Source: Aminiphilus circumscriptus DSM 16581 (GTDB lineage: Bacteria; Synergistota; Synergistia; Synergistales; Aminiphilaceae). From it: a stretch of 64,000 nucleotides of DNA. The stretch is taken from positions 992,001-1,056,000 of the forward strand of contig NZ_JAFY01000002.1 of assembly GCF_000526375.1 (NCBI RefSeq), given 5' to 3'. Position 1 is the first letter of the stretch; every line of letters starts with the position of its first letter. Positions 17,393 through 29,299 of the stretch are shown piece by piece. The position numbers were made by a program, and so were the translations under genes. The notes under the pieces were generated by a model. It had not been told where the DNA came from. It made no database searches and saw only the letters and a list, made by a program, of their open reading frames with translations.

Positions 17393-18403
17393 ATGAAAAC
17401 GAAAGACCATGCGGCATTTTCGGGGGAAGCCGAAGACGCCGGGCGGGAATCCCTCCGGAACGCCCCGAATCGGGAGGAACTTCTCGTGCGGCGTGCCCGG
17501 ACAGCGTCGCGGATCGGTACCCAGGGGCTCCTGTTGAATCTCTTTCTCACTCTGTTCAAATATCTTGCCGGGTATGTGGGACGAAGCGCCGCCATGATTG
17601 CCGACGCGACGCATTCCCTCTCGGATCTTCTCACGGATGTGGTTGTGGTGCTCGGGTTTCGCTTCGTGCAGAGGCCCGAGGACGAAGGACACGATTTCGG
17701 TCACGGAAGGATCGAGACCGTTCTCGCCCTGCTTTGCGGTGCCTTTCTGGCTCTTGTGGGTGTGGGCATTTTCTGGACCGCCGCAGTGCGGCTCCTCGAA
17801 ATCCGCCGGGGTGTGCTTCCGGCCGCTCCGGGAGGCATTGCGCTGTTCGCGGCCGTTCTGTCCGTCGTGTCCAAGGAGTGGCTCTACCGCTACACACTTC
17901 TCTGGGGGCGCCGCCTCGACAGCAGCGTGCTCGTGGCGAAGGCCTGGGATCATCGCTCGGACGCTCTTTCCTCCGTGGGAACCCTGGTGGGCATCGGCGG
18001 CGCCTTTTTTCTCGGAGAGCAATGGCGCTTGCTCGATCCCCTGGCGGCGCTGGTCGTGAGCGTCTTCGTCGTCCGAGCATCGCTGCCCATTCTTCGGGAG
18101 AGCCTCCACGAACTGACGGACGGCTCTCTGGACAACGAACTGGAGACGCGCATCACCAACGTGATCCGCAATACCCCTCTCGTGACCGATTGCCACGCCC
18201 TGCGCACGCGGCGTCTCGGCTCCTACGTGGCCCTGGAGGCTCATGTTCTTGTAGGGCGGCATCTTTCCATCGTGGAAGCCCACGACGTCACCGAAGAAAT
18301 CGAGGTTCGCCTCCGCCGCATGTTGGGAGAGGCGAGCCTCGTGAACCTTCATGTGGAGCCCGAACCGCAGGAAAGAGAATCCGTCCCGTCGAAGGGGACG
18401 TAG
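17393..18403 (+). CDS. Cation diffusion facilitator (CDF) metal efflux transporter
   Basis: ATG 17393 behind GGTGGAG; 336 residues. It has six hydrophobic segments in the first ~220 residues and a soluble C-terminal ferredoxin-like domain. The metal-site signatures of the family are intact: DATHSLSDLLTD in helix 2 and KAWDHRSDALSS (HxxxD) in helix 5, plus the FGHGRIE loop after helix 2. The cytoplasmic domain contains HALRTRRLGSYVALEAHVLV. CDF proteins exchange Zn, Fe, Mn or Co for protons across the inner membrane; the metal here cannot be assigned. Two near-identical 24-base repeats precede it and may be regulatory. Confidence 0.93.
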   Translation: MKTKDHAAFSGEAEDAGRESLRNAPNREELLVRRARTASRIGTQGLLLNLFLTLFKYLAGYVGRSAAMIADATHSLSDLLTDVVVVLGFRFVQRPEDEGHDFGHGRIETVLALLCGAFLALVGVGIFWTAAVRLLEIRRGVLPAAPGGIALFAAVLSVVSKEWLYRYTLLWGRRLDSSVLVAKAWDHRSDALSSVGTLVGIGGAFFLGEQWRLLDPLAALVVSVFVVRASLPILRESLHELTDGSLDNELETRITNVIRNTPLVTDCHALRTRRLGSYVALEAHVLVGRHLSIVEAHDVTEEIEVRLRRMLGEASLVNLHVEPEPQERESVPSKGT

Positions 18404-18445
18404 TTCGACATAGCCCCCGGTTCGGATCGCGAAAAAAGCGAGCTG

Positions 18446-19324
18446 TCACTTCACGGATGGCATGTTTCCCGCCTGGTTTTCGGCGTGGTTCCCGCCTCTC
18501 TCGATTTCACGTTCCGCTGCGGAGCGCACTTCCGCCGCAATGTCCTTTGCCCTGGAGGAAGCTGCGGCCACGGCCTTCATGAATGCCGTTCGGATACGGC
18601 TTTCCTCCAGTTCGTACAATCCCTCGATGGTGACGCCTCCCGGCGTCGTGACCTGGTCGCGCAGTTCTGCAGGGTGTTTCCCCGATGCGAGGAGGAGCTG
18701 TGACGCGCCGATGGCGGTATGCGCTGCGGCGCGGAGTGCAATGTCCCGGGGAAGTCCGACCCGGAGGGCACCGTTGATCATGGATTCCACCACGGTGTAG
18801 ATATAGGCTGGCCCGGATCCCGACATGGCGGTGAGTACGTCCAGGAACTGTTCGTCCACCTGTTCGCATTCACCCAGACATGCGAAGGCCGCCCGGGCGA
18901 GCGTCATGTCCTCCTCCGTCGTTCGGTCGTCACGGCAGAAGACCGTGTATCCCCGTCGCACGAGCACGGCGGTGTTGGTCATGGCCCGCATCAATCTCGC
19001 TTCCGACGTCGCCTTTTTCATGAGTTCGAGCGTGACGGCCGCGGCGAAGGAGACCACGAGTTTTCCCGCACAGGCCGGAGCGATGTTCCGAAGCACGGGG
19101 ATCACCTGGCCCGGCTTGACGGCCAGGATGACCAGATCGGCTTTCTCCGCCGCACTCAGATTGTTCGGAGTGATTTCCGCGCCCTTTTGCCGCAATCTCT
19201 CCAGCCTGTCTACTTTCCTTCGCGTGGCCGTAACCGTGCAGTAGGGGAGCAATGCCTCGGTGATGGCACCTCCGATGACGCCCGCTCCGATGACTGCGAT
19301 CTTTCTGTTTCGAAACCGTTCCAT
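18446..19324 (-). CDS. proC: Pyrroline-5-carboxylate reductase
   Basis: The start ATG 19324 (MERFRNRK) lies six bases after GGAGGG; the frame remains open further upstream without a ribosome site. 292 residues. The NAD(P)-binding Rossmann segment is KIAVIGAGVIGGAITEALL. The C-terminal dimerisation and active-site signature is SGSGPAYIYTVVESMING and VTTPGGVTIEGLYELEE. The enzyme reduces P5C to proline, the last step of proline synthesis, or runs in reverse for proline/ornithine fermentation. It is convergent with the CDF gene and is followed upstream by the beta-helix gene on the same strand, 232 bases away. Confidence 0.95.
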   Translation of the reverse strand: MERFRNRKIAVIGAGVIGGAITEALLPYCTVTATRRKVDRLERLRQKGAEITPNNLSAAEKADLVILAVKPGQVIPVLRNIAPACAGKLVVSFAAAVTLELMKKATSEARLMRAMTNTAVLVRRGYTVFCRDDRTTEEDMTLARAAFACLGECEQVDEQFLDVLTAMSGSGPAYIYTVVESMINGALRVGLPRDIALRAAAHTAIGASQLLLASGKHPAELRDQVTTPGGVTIEGLYELEESRIRTAFMKAVAAASSRAKDIAAEVRSAAEREIERGGNHAENQAGNMPSVK

Positions 19325-19556
19325 GCCCATCCCTCCGAAGACGATTCCCCGGAGGAGCGACGGACGTTTGCAGCCCGAGCTCCTCCGGGGCGTTGGCGTG
19401 TCGATATTGCGGAAGTATAGCACTCCGAGAGAAGGGGAATGTCGTGGATATTGCATATCCGGCGGGGTGTCCGGGCATGGTGCAAAAATGTCACCGCGCT
19501 TTTGAAAATGTGCGGAAACGTTCATTGTTCATCATGCGGTAAGCGGATCATTCGCG

Positions 19557-21866
19557 TCATCGGCGCTTCTTTTCGGCCCTCCGGGACGCCGGGCGCCGAA
19601 GGAGAAAGCCGAGGGGAATGCTCCATGGAAACAGTGTTCCCGGGCCGATATGGCAGCCGCCTCCTCCGGTGGCATTGCTCGCGGGAGCTTCTGAGATGGG
19701 CGGGGAGGGGGAGGTGGGAGGAGTCGGCGTGCCGGACGGCACGGAGGTGATGGGTGGCGTAACGGATGGAAAGGACGTCGGTGTTCCGGTCGGCGTTCCT
19801 GTCACGTTCGGAAGCGGAGAGAAAGTGGCACGAAGCGTGTGGTCTCCGTGGAGTTCTTCGAGGTTGACGCCCAGATGTGTTTCCGCCCTCTCTACGGGAA
19901 CGGAGAGACGCAGGGGAGACTGGTCCAGAAAAACCGCATCGATGCGATATCCCTGGGAGGCTGAAACGGCAAAGCGTTGTTTCTCGCCGAATCGACCTCG
20001 TATTCTTCCCGATGGGGTGATGGTTCCTCCCTGACCGGCTTCGGCGATGACGAGCCAACCCGGAGCGAACAATGCCCGTACGTACCGGTCTCGGTCGAGA
20101 AGAAGGTTCACGGACGGGCTCGTTCCCGTCACGTCGCCGCTCCATCCGTCGAAGAGCGGAATGTATTCCGCTGCGACGGCAAGGCCGATCAGGCTTCCCG
20201 CTTCATAGCTCAGGGAGTTTCTGCGCGGGTCCACTCCGGAGAACAAGTGGTCCGCCTCTTTCGCGGCGAGCGGCGGAAGAAGAGATCTCGTTTCGCGGTT
20301 TTCCGTGAAGGAATCCCCCGGCAGGCTGCGTTCCACTTCTCCCGTGCCGGAGATGCCGAGAGTGAGAATTTTTCTGTGCCAGGACTGGTAGGCCCCGATG
20401 TCGGGAGAGATTGCCTCGGGGCGTGCAACACCTCGTTGGTCGCTCGACACGACCTCCGGGGAATCGGAAATGCCCCTCGCCACAGCGGCGCTTTCCGGGA
20501 GAAGCGCACATGTCCTGGTGGGGCCGCCGTTCCAGTTCGGCGTATCCAGCAGGGGGTCGGCACCACTGTTGCCCGTGCCTCCGTAATTTCCTTCGACGAT
20601 GCAGTATTCCACGACGGGCGCGGTTCCCGCATGCCGGATCTGCCCCTTGTCGTTGCTCCAGAGAATGTTGTTCCGGAGTTGTGCCGTTCCCCCGAGAATG
20701 TACAGCCCGCCGCCGTTTCCGGCGATATTTTCCACCAACGTACAGTGTCGCAGGCGTAGCGTGCCGTTCTGCTCGTAGACCGCTCCACCGGCCGAAGAGG
20801 CGCGGTTTCTGGTGAAGGTGGTGTTCACCGCGTCGAGAGTGCCCTTTGCGAGGAAAAAAGCGCCCCCGACGGAACTCGATCCCGAAGAGGCGTTTGCCAT
20901 GAAATGACTGCTTTCGACGGAGAAATTCCCTCCTGAGGAGGCCGCGCCTCCACCCCTGGCGGACAGATTGTTCCGAAGAGTACAGTCTTTCAGAAGAGGC
21001 GATCCGCTTTCGTTAAAAAAGGCACCGCCTTGGCCGGAGGATGCAACAGTCGTGTTCCCGGAGAAGGTGCAGCGTGCCAGAATGGGTTGGCCGGAACTGG
21101 TGTATGCGCCACCGCCACGCTTGCCCGCAGTGTTGTCCGAAAAGAGACACCCCGAGAGCACCGGTTTCCCCGAGTGTGTGTAAAATCCGCCGCCGTAGTC
21201 ACCGGCACGGTTTCCAAAGAAAAGACATGTTTCGATCATGGGGCTGCCGGTGTCGGTGTACATGCCGCCCCCGAAATTGTTCGCGGCGTTCCCCACGAAC
21301 ACGCAGTTGCGGATGACCGGGCTTCCCTGGGCGCTTGTGCACCCTCCTCCCGAGACGGAGGCATTTCCGCCGGTGACCACGAAACCGTCGAGGATCGTTG
21401 TCGCGTCGGCGCCGGTGACCATCGTCACCACGGTGTTGCTGTTTGCTCCGCGGACGCAGTCCGCGCTGACGGTGATTCCTCCCTCGACGCAGAGGTCATC
21501 GCCGGCGAGGTCCCCCGTGAGGATGGTGGTATGACGCCTCCAGTCCCTCTGGTCCCGGTCCGTCTCGTTTCCCGCGAAGCCGCCGTAGAGAGCGACGTTT
21601 TTCTTGAGGAGAAACGTCCTGTTCCGGTTCATTTCCAGGGAAGGGCGGTAGGTCCCCTGGGCGATGCGGAATTCGTAGGCTGTTTCTCCCCCGGCGTTCA
21701 CGGCGGCAAGCGCATCGTGGAGTTCCGCCTCACCGAGGGCATTGCTCCAGTCGACGCCATTTCGCGCACCGCCGCCGGATGGAGTGACGTATCGCACCAG
21801 CGCTTCGGCAAAAACGGCGGAGGAAAAGGCCGAAGCCAGCCAGAGGAAGGCGAAGAGGATTTTCAT
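19557..21866 (-). CDS. Exported right-handed beta-helix surface protein with Synergist-CTERM-type tail
   Basis: Start taken as ATG 21866 (MKILFAFLWLASAFSSAVFAEA), a clean signal peptide preceded by AAAGAGGT; 769 residues. Residues ~20-480 are a polymorphic-outer-membrane/right-handed beta-helix region: repeated units such as NCVFVGNAANNFGGGMY, FSDNTAGKRGGGAYT and CTFSGNTTV, each a beta-helix turn. This is followed by Ig-like strands, a linker rich in Thr, Pro and Ser (TPTGTPTSFPSVTPP), and an end with GGGGCHIG, a hydrophobic segment and RRPASRR. The tail resembles that of the protease at 15.4 kb, so both may be handled by the same sorting enzyme. Probable adhesin or surface glycan-binding protein; function unproven. 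Confidence 0.85.
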   Translation of the reverse strand: MKILFAFLWLASAFSSAVFAEALVRYVTPSGGGARNGVDWSNALGEAELHDALAAVNAGGETAYEFRIAQGTYRPSLEMNRNRTFLLKKNVALYGGFAGNETDRDQRDWRRHTTILTGDLAGDDLCVEGGITVSADCVRGANSNTVVTMVTGADATTILDGFVVTGGNASVSGGGCTSAQGSPVIRNCVFVGNAANNFGGGMYTDTGSPMIETCLFFGNRAGDYGGGFYTHSGKPVLSGCLFSDNTAGKRGGGAYTSSGQPILARCTFSGNTTVASSGQGGAFFNESGSPLLKDCTLRNNLSARGGGAASSGGNFSVESSHFMANASSGSSSVGGAFFLAKGTLDAVNTTFTRNRASSAGGAVYEQNGTLRLRHCTLVENIAGNGGGLYILGGTAQLRNNILWSNDKGQIRHAGTAPVVEYCIVEGNYGGTGNSGADPLLDTPNWNGGPTRTCALLPESAAVARGISDSPEVVSSDQRGVARPEAISPDIGAYQSWHRKILTLGISGTGEVERSLPGDSFTENRETRSLLPPLAAKEADHLFSGVDPRRNSLSYEAGSLIGLAVAAEYIPLFDGWSGDVTGTSPSVNLLLDRDRYVRALFAPGWLVIAEAGQGGTITPSGRIRGRFGEKQRFAVSASQGYRIDAVFLDQSPLRLSVPVERAETHLGVNLEELHGDHTLRATFSPLPNVTGTPTGTPTSFPSVTPPITSVPSGTPTPPTSPSPPISEAPASNATGGGGCHIGPGTLFPWSIPLGFLLRRPASRRAEKKRR

Positions 21867-22138
21867 GACCTCTTTCGTGCGTCTGGAAAAGTGGCCTGTG
21901 TGGAGGATCCTCATTTTGACTTCTTCGTAAAGAGATGCGGCGGGCACATTGACGGAAAATTTCGGAAATTGAAGAGACCGCAAGGGGATCCCTCGTTTCC
22001 TCTGTGATTTCTATCGTGATCAGTATAGCAGATACCTTGAAAATACTGGAAAAACTGGATTTAAGAGAATTTCAGTAGGGTTTTAAAAAAACATCCTGAA
22101 TGCTGGCTACGTGGAGGTCATGCCTTGTAAAAGAGTCG

Positions 22139-22233
22139 AAATACGTATTTTGGAGGGGGTGTTGACGTATTCCTGTGCTGTTGTCTGGAAATTTACATAG
22201 CATGTTGACACGACGAATAGCATGCACAATAAT
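22139..22233 (+). promoter_or_regulatory. Glutamate dehydrogenase promoter region
   Basis: TTGACA (22205-22210), 17-base spacer and AATAAT (22228-22233) form a good promoter, leaving a leader of about 140 bases before the gdh start. A perfect 12-base palindrome AAATACGTATTT (22139-22150) lies ~55 bases upstream of the -35 box, an activator-like position. The intergenic region 21867-22377 is AT-rich against its surroundings and has no gene. Confidence 0.5.
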
Positions 22234-22377
22234 GAGTGTCGCGATTTTTCCAGAAGTTCAACGGTTTATGGCACACGGACTCCGGCATTTTGCGAGTTGT
22301 CGGGAGATGGACGAATCGCTGCGGGATGTGGGGGAGAAGTTCCGGCATATCGTGGAAACGAATCGGGAGGTGTTAGG

Positions 22378-23733
<1,356 letters not shown>

Positions 23734-23776
23734 GCGAACCGGTTTTCCTGTTGTTGCGGTTACGGAAGAAACGAGC

Positions 23777-23806
23777 AAGGGCCTCCCGAAATTCGGGAGG
23801 CCCTTT
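23777..23806 (+). terminator. Intrinsic terminator of gdhA
   Basis: AAGGGCCTCCCGAA and TTCGGGAGGCCCTT form a perfect 14-bp stem ending in TTTT, 44 bases after the gdhA stop. Confidence 0.9.
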
Positions 23807-23830
23807 TGCGGTTCTGTCGCGTGTTTTGTC

Positions 23831-24145
23831 TTATGCCGTGGTGTCCACATGTCGTCCGGAAGGTGCGTCCCCGTCGCTTTCGTCGGAGGCGTACACGTTT
23901 TGCCATGCCGGATTCCAGGCAGTTGGGCCGACCTGTTTTTTCTTTTTTCGGAATGTTTCCTGGAGAGCGTCTTCTTCGTCCCGAAAATCCTCCCTGCCCT
24001 CGTCTCGGGAAAAGTGTTCACGGAACACGTCATCCCAGGGACGGTTTTTCCGGGGGTCCTTCTTCTGTCCCTTCGGGTTCACTCGCCTCGGATTGACGGG
24101 GTCCACAGGAGCGATTGCAGTAACGCCGTCGATGCGCCGTTCCAT
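23831..24145 (-). CDS. Small charged hypothetical protein
   Basis: The ATG at 24145 has an excellent ribosome site (AAAAGGAGGTGCGAGGC), which is the main reason to call it real; 104 residues. The N-terminal part MERRIDGVTAIAPVDPVNP is mildly hydrophobic and proline-containing; the rest is very rich in Arg, Lys, Asp and Glu (KGQKKDPRKN, EHFSRDEGREDFRDEED, RKKKK), so largely helical or disordered. No signal peptide or membrane helix. I do not recognise the family. It is convergent with gdhA and divergent from the pyr operon leader. Confidence 0.55.
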   Translation of the reverse strand: MERRIDGVTAIAPVDPVNPRRVNPKGQKKDPRKNRPWDDVFREHFSRDEGREDFRDEEDALQETFRKKKKQVGPTAWNPAWQNVYASDESDGDAPSGRHVDTTA

Positions 24146-24329
24146 GCCTCGCACCTCCTTTTCGAGGGATTGCAAAGAGGCAACACCTCTTCCCAGAGAA
24201 TGTATCGGTTCTTGCCCGAATGGACCGAAGCTGTTTACAAAAATGAGTCTCAAGGCCCATGCAAACATGGATGAAATATGATAGGGTCTTCCGCTAGAAA
24301 GATAAAGGATATTGTGCCAGGATCAGCAC

Positions 24330-24360
24330 CCTTTAATCGGGTTCCGTGAGGCCCGGAAGG
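24330..24360 (+). promoter_or_regulatory. PyrR-binding RNA hairpin in pyr leader
   Basis: GGTTCCGTGAGGCC (24340-24353) matches the PyrR-binding consensus RRUCCNGNGAGGYY at 13 of 14 positions (only the fourth base differs). It is closed by CGGG (24338-24341) and CCCG (24352-24355), with an outer CCTT/AAGG stem beyond an internal bulge, the expected hairpin shape. The outer 3' strand is part of the leader ORF's Shine-Dalgarno. Confidence 0.75.
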
Positions 24361-24371
24361 AGGAAAACGCA

Positions 24372-26023
<1,652 letters not shown>

Positions 26024-26027
<4 letters not shown>

Positions 26028-27382
26028 GCACGGAACGCATGGAACACTACTGCGGCGGAGAAGTGCCGCTGCTGCTCAAAGGTGGACGCATTTTCGACGG
26101 GGAACGGTTTCTCGACGGCGTTACGGACGTCCTTCTCGAGGATGGACGCGTGCGTGCCCTGGGAAAGGACCTGCCCTCCCCGGAAGGGGCGAAGGAACTT
26201 CACCTCTCCGGACTTCTGATCTGCCCCGGTTTCATCGACCTGCACGGACACTTCCGAGATCCCGGGCAGACCTGGTGCGAGGATCTCGTCTCCGGATCCC
26301 TCGCCGCGGCGGCGGGTGGCTATGCCGTTGCGGTGGCCATGCCCAATACCCTGCCTCCCCTCGACAACGATGCGCTCGTGCGGGACGTGATGGAGCGGGG
26401 GCGACGGGCCGGAGGCGCCCGTATTCTTCCCGCTGGGTGCGTGAGCAAGGAGCGTAAGGGAGAAGAGATGGCGGAACTCGCCGCCATGGCCGACGCGGGG
26501 GCGGTGTTCTTCACCGACGACGGTGCTCCCGTGCTGCGGGCGCGGCTGCTCCGGAACGCCCTGCTCTATACGAAGGATCTGGGCGTGCGGGTCCTGGAAC
26601 ACCCCGAGGAAAAGGATCTCACGAAGAGCGCCCAGGTGACGGAAGGGCGCTGTTCCGCCCTGAGCGGCATGCGTGGGTTTCCGATCTCCGCGGAAGTCCT
26701 TGGCGTCCTGCGCGCCCTTGTTCTTGCCAGGGAGACGAACTGTGCGGTGCACCTCACTCATGTGAGCACCGCCGCGGCGCTGGAGGCAATCCGTGCCGCC
26801 AAGGCGGACGGAGTGGATGTGACCTGCGACGTGACGCCTCATCACCTGGTCCTCTCCGAGGAGGATGTGCTTCGGAGCAATCTCAACGCCGCCTTCAAAG
26901 TGAACCCGCCGCTGCGGAGTGCCGCCGACCGGGATGCGCTTTGGCGGGGCATCGCCGACGGAACCGTGGATGCCATTGCCACGGATCATGCTCCCTGGCA
27001 CGAGGATGAAAAGGATCTTCCCTTCCAGGAGGCCAATTTCGGCATCGCTTCTTACGAATGCGCCGTTGGTGCGGTGCTGGACTATCGGCGGAACGCCGAG
27101 CCGGAGGTTCCTCTCGAGCGGCTGCTTGCGCTCTGGACCTCCCGCCCCGGCGCACTGATTCCCCAGAGCGCGGCGTTTCCGGGGCGACTTGCGGAGGGGC
27201 TTCCCGCCCATGTGACGGTGGTGGATCCCGAGAGTGCTTTCCGGGTGGACCCCACGCTCTGGAGGAGCAAGGCCCGCATCACGCCCTACAAAGGAAGACA
27301 TTTCACGGGGCGCCCCGTGCTCACCGTCGTGGCGGGAAGCATCGTCTTCTCCGCTCTTGAGGGAGGCGCGGTGCGTGTGTAG
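26024..27382 (+). CDS. pyrC: Dihydroorotase
   Basis: 452 residues, overlapping pyrB by four bases. Type I dihydroorotase of the amidohydrolase superfamily: metal ligands in FIDLHGHFRDPGQ, the His in ehPEEK-like LEHPEEKDL, VHLTHVST, and the catalytic Asp in AIATDHAPWHEDEK. The usual HxH reads HGH. The bridging carboxylated Lys of some classes appears to be replaced by an Asp in FFTDDG, as in the Aquifex/Bacillus-type enzymes. It cyclises carbamoyl-aspartate to dihydroorotate. The 3' end overlaps the pyrK start. Confidence 0.96.
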
Positions 27383-28184
27383 CGGCACGGTGGAGGAGCG
27401 CTCGGCCAGGCTGGTGGCGCGCACCTTTCTGGGGGGCGGAGCGGCCCGGGAACGCGGGCCGCTCCTTCTGGAACTGGACGCTCCGGAGATCGCCGCGAAG
27501 TCCCTGCCTGGGCAGTTTCTGCTCGTCACCTGCGGTGAGGGAAGCGACCCTTTTCTCCTGCGGCCTCTCGCCGTGGCGGGCGTCCAGGGTGAGGTTCTCT
27601 CCCTGCTCGTCCAGGTCCGAGGGGAGGGAACGCGGCGCCTCGCCGCTCTTGCGCCGGGGAGTGTACTGCGGCTTCGGGGCCCGTTGGGTACTCCCTTCAC
27701 CACGCCGAAGGAAGCGGAGCGGCTTTTGTGCATCGCCGGGGGTGTGGGTGCGGCACCGCTTCTTTTTCTGGCGGAACGGTGGGGCGGTTCCGTGCTCCTT
27801 GGGGTTCCCGACGCGTCCTGGGAGGGACTTGTCCGTCACTGTGTCTCGAGAATCGGTTCCTCGAAGGTGACGGTTCTCTCTGATGACGGCAGCCTCGGCG
27901 AAAAAGGAAATCCCTGCTCGTTCCTCGCCTCCGAAAAAGGCTCCGCGTTGCTCGCGTTTCCGAACACGCGGATCTGTGCCTGTGGCCCTACAGGAATGCT
28001 TGCTGCCCTTGCGGAGGCGCTTCCTCCCTCCCTGCCCTACGAAGCGAGCCTCGAAACCCGCATGGGGTGCGGTTACGGCGGTTGTCTCGGCTGTGTCGTT
28101 CCGACGGAACGGGGGCGTCTCCGGGCCTGCGTGGAGGGGCCTGTCTTTGCCGGAAGAGAGGTGCGCTGGCATGAGCTGGGATGA
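27375..28184 (+). CDS. pyrK: Dihydroorotate dehydrogenase B electron-transfer subunit
   Basis: Likely GTG 27375, overlapping the pyrC stop by eight bases, with GGGAGG upstream; a later GTG at 27390 is possible. About 269 residues. An N-terminal FAD-binding barrel (LPGQFLLVTCGEG, PFLLRPLAVAG) is followed by an NAD-binding region (CIAGGVGAAPLLFLAE) and a C-terminal [2Fe-2S] site with MGCGYGGCLGCVVP plus a later Cys in RLRACVEGP. It passes electrons from PyrD to NAD+. The pairing with a type 1B PyrD next door is the standard Firmicute-like arrangement. It overlaps pyrD by 14 bases. Confidence 0.94.
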   Translation: MCSGTVEERSARLVARTFLGGGAARERGPLLLELDAPEIAAKSLPGQFLLVTCGEGSDPFLLRPLAVAGVQGEVLSLLVQVRGEGTRRLAALAPGSVLRLRGPLGTPFTTPKEAERLLCIAGGVGAAPLLFLAERWGGSVLLGVPDASWEGLVRHCVSRIGSSKVTVLSDDGSLGEKGNPCSFLASEKGSALLAFPNTRICACGPTGMLAALAEALPPSLPYEASLETRMGCGYGGCLGCVVPTERGRLRACVEGPVFAGREVRWHELG

Positions 28185-29136
28185 CGTCTGTGGAAAAAGC
28201 GAACCCGGGGTGCGCCTTTCCGTGTGTTTGGGAGGCGTGACCTTGGCCTCGCCGGTTCTTTTGGCCTCGGGAGTCTGGCCCATGGACCCCTCCCTCTGGC
28301 CGGTTCAGACCCTTCGTGGCGTCGGGGGCATCTGCTCCAAGGGACTGACCCTGGAAGCCCGGGAGGGGAATTCCGGCATCCGCATTTGGGAGACTCCCTG
28401 CGGCGTTCTGAACAGTATCGGTCTTCAGAACCGGGGTGTACGTGTCTTCGTGGAGGAAGAGTTGCCCCGCATGGCTGCGACGGGGATTCCCGTGATCGCC
28501 AACGTGGCGCCTGCGGGAAGTGCGGAGATGGAACCCCTTTTGGCGCCCCTGCGCAGTGCGGGGGCGTCTGTTGCGGCGGTGGAACTCAACCTTTCCTGCC
28601 CCAATGTGGCCGACGGCGGCATGGCCTGGGGCAAGACCCCCGAGGGCATACGGGAGGCGGTGCGAGCGGCTCGGGTGCGCTGGCCCGGCCCTCTGTGGGT
28701 GAAGCTCACGCCCCAGGCGCCCGACATGGCGGCGGCGGTGCGCGCTGCTGAAGACTGCGGTGCCGATGCGGTGGTGGTGGCCAATACCTGGCTCGGCGCC
28801 GCCATGGATCTGAAACGGCGCCGTCCCGTCTTCGATCGGGTCGTCGCGGGTCTTTCCGGCCCCGCCGTCTTTCCACTCTCTCTGCGGTGCGTCTGGGAGG
28901 CCGCGGGAGCGACGACGGTGCCGCTCATCGGCTCCGGCGGCATCGCGTCCTGGGAGAATGCCGCGGCAATGCTCCTCGCCGGGGCGACGGCGGTGCAGGT
29001 CGGCTCGGGACTCTTCCGGGACCTGGATCTTCCCGGAAAAATCGTGGACGGGCTCGCCGCCTACACGGCATCCTCGGGCTTCGGAGAAATTTCCGACCTC
29101 GTCGGAGCGGGAAGAAAATATTCCGAATATCGGTGA
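28171..29136 (+). CDS. pyrD: Dihydroorotate dehydrogenase, catalytic subunit (type 1B)
   Basis: ATG 28171; 321 residues. FMN TIM-barrel: substrate-loop ELNLSCPNVADGG with Cys as the active-site base, which marks class 1B; GLTLEAREGNSG, PCGVLNSIGLQNRG, VKLTPQAPDMAA, and phosphate-binding GSGGIASWENAAAMLLAGATAVQVGS. It oxidises dihydroorotate to orotate and works with PyrK. Followed by a 163-base gap before pyrF, the only sizeable gap in the operon, in which no promoter or terminator is obvious. Confidence 0.96.
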   Translation: MSWDDVCGKSEPGVRLSVCLGGVTLASPVLLASGVWPMDPSLWPVQTLRGVGGICSKGLTLEAREGNSGIRIWETPCGVLNSIGLQNRGVRVFVEEELPRMAATGIPVIANVAPAGSAEMEPLLAPLRSAGASVAAVELNLSCPNVADGGMAWGKTPEGIREAVRAARVRWPGPLWVKLTPQAPDMAAAVRAAEDCGADAVVVANTWLGAAMDLKRRRPVFDRVVAGLSGPAVFPLSLRCVWEAAGATTVPLIGSGGIASWENAAAMLLAGATAVQVGSGLFRDLDLPGKIVDGLAAYTASSGFGEISDLVGAGRKYSEYR

Positions 29137-29299
29137 ACACCCATGTTTCCTCTTGGGTGTCTCGACCGGTGTCGTTCCTTGATGTTCTTGCGTCGGAGGA
29201 ACGTTCTTCGAGGAGCGGTTCTTTCCGTTGCTTTGGCGGCCGGTGGTGTTCCCGGCGGGAAATGGAGAGACGTGTGTCCGTGAAAGGCAGGTGCGACGC

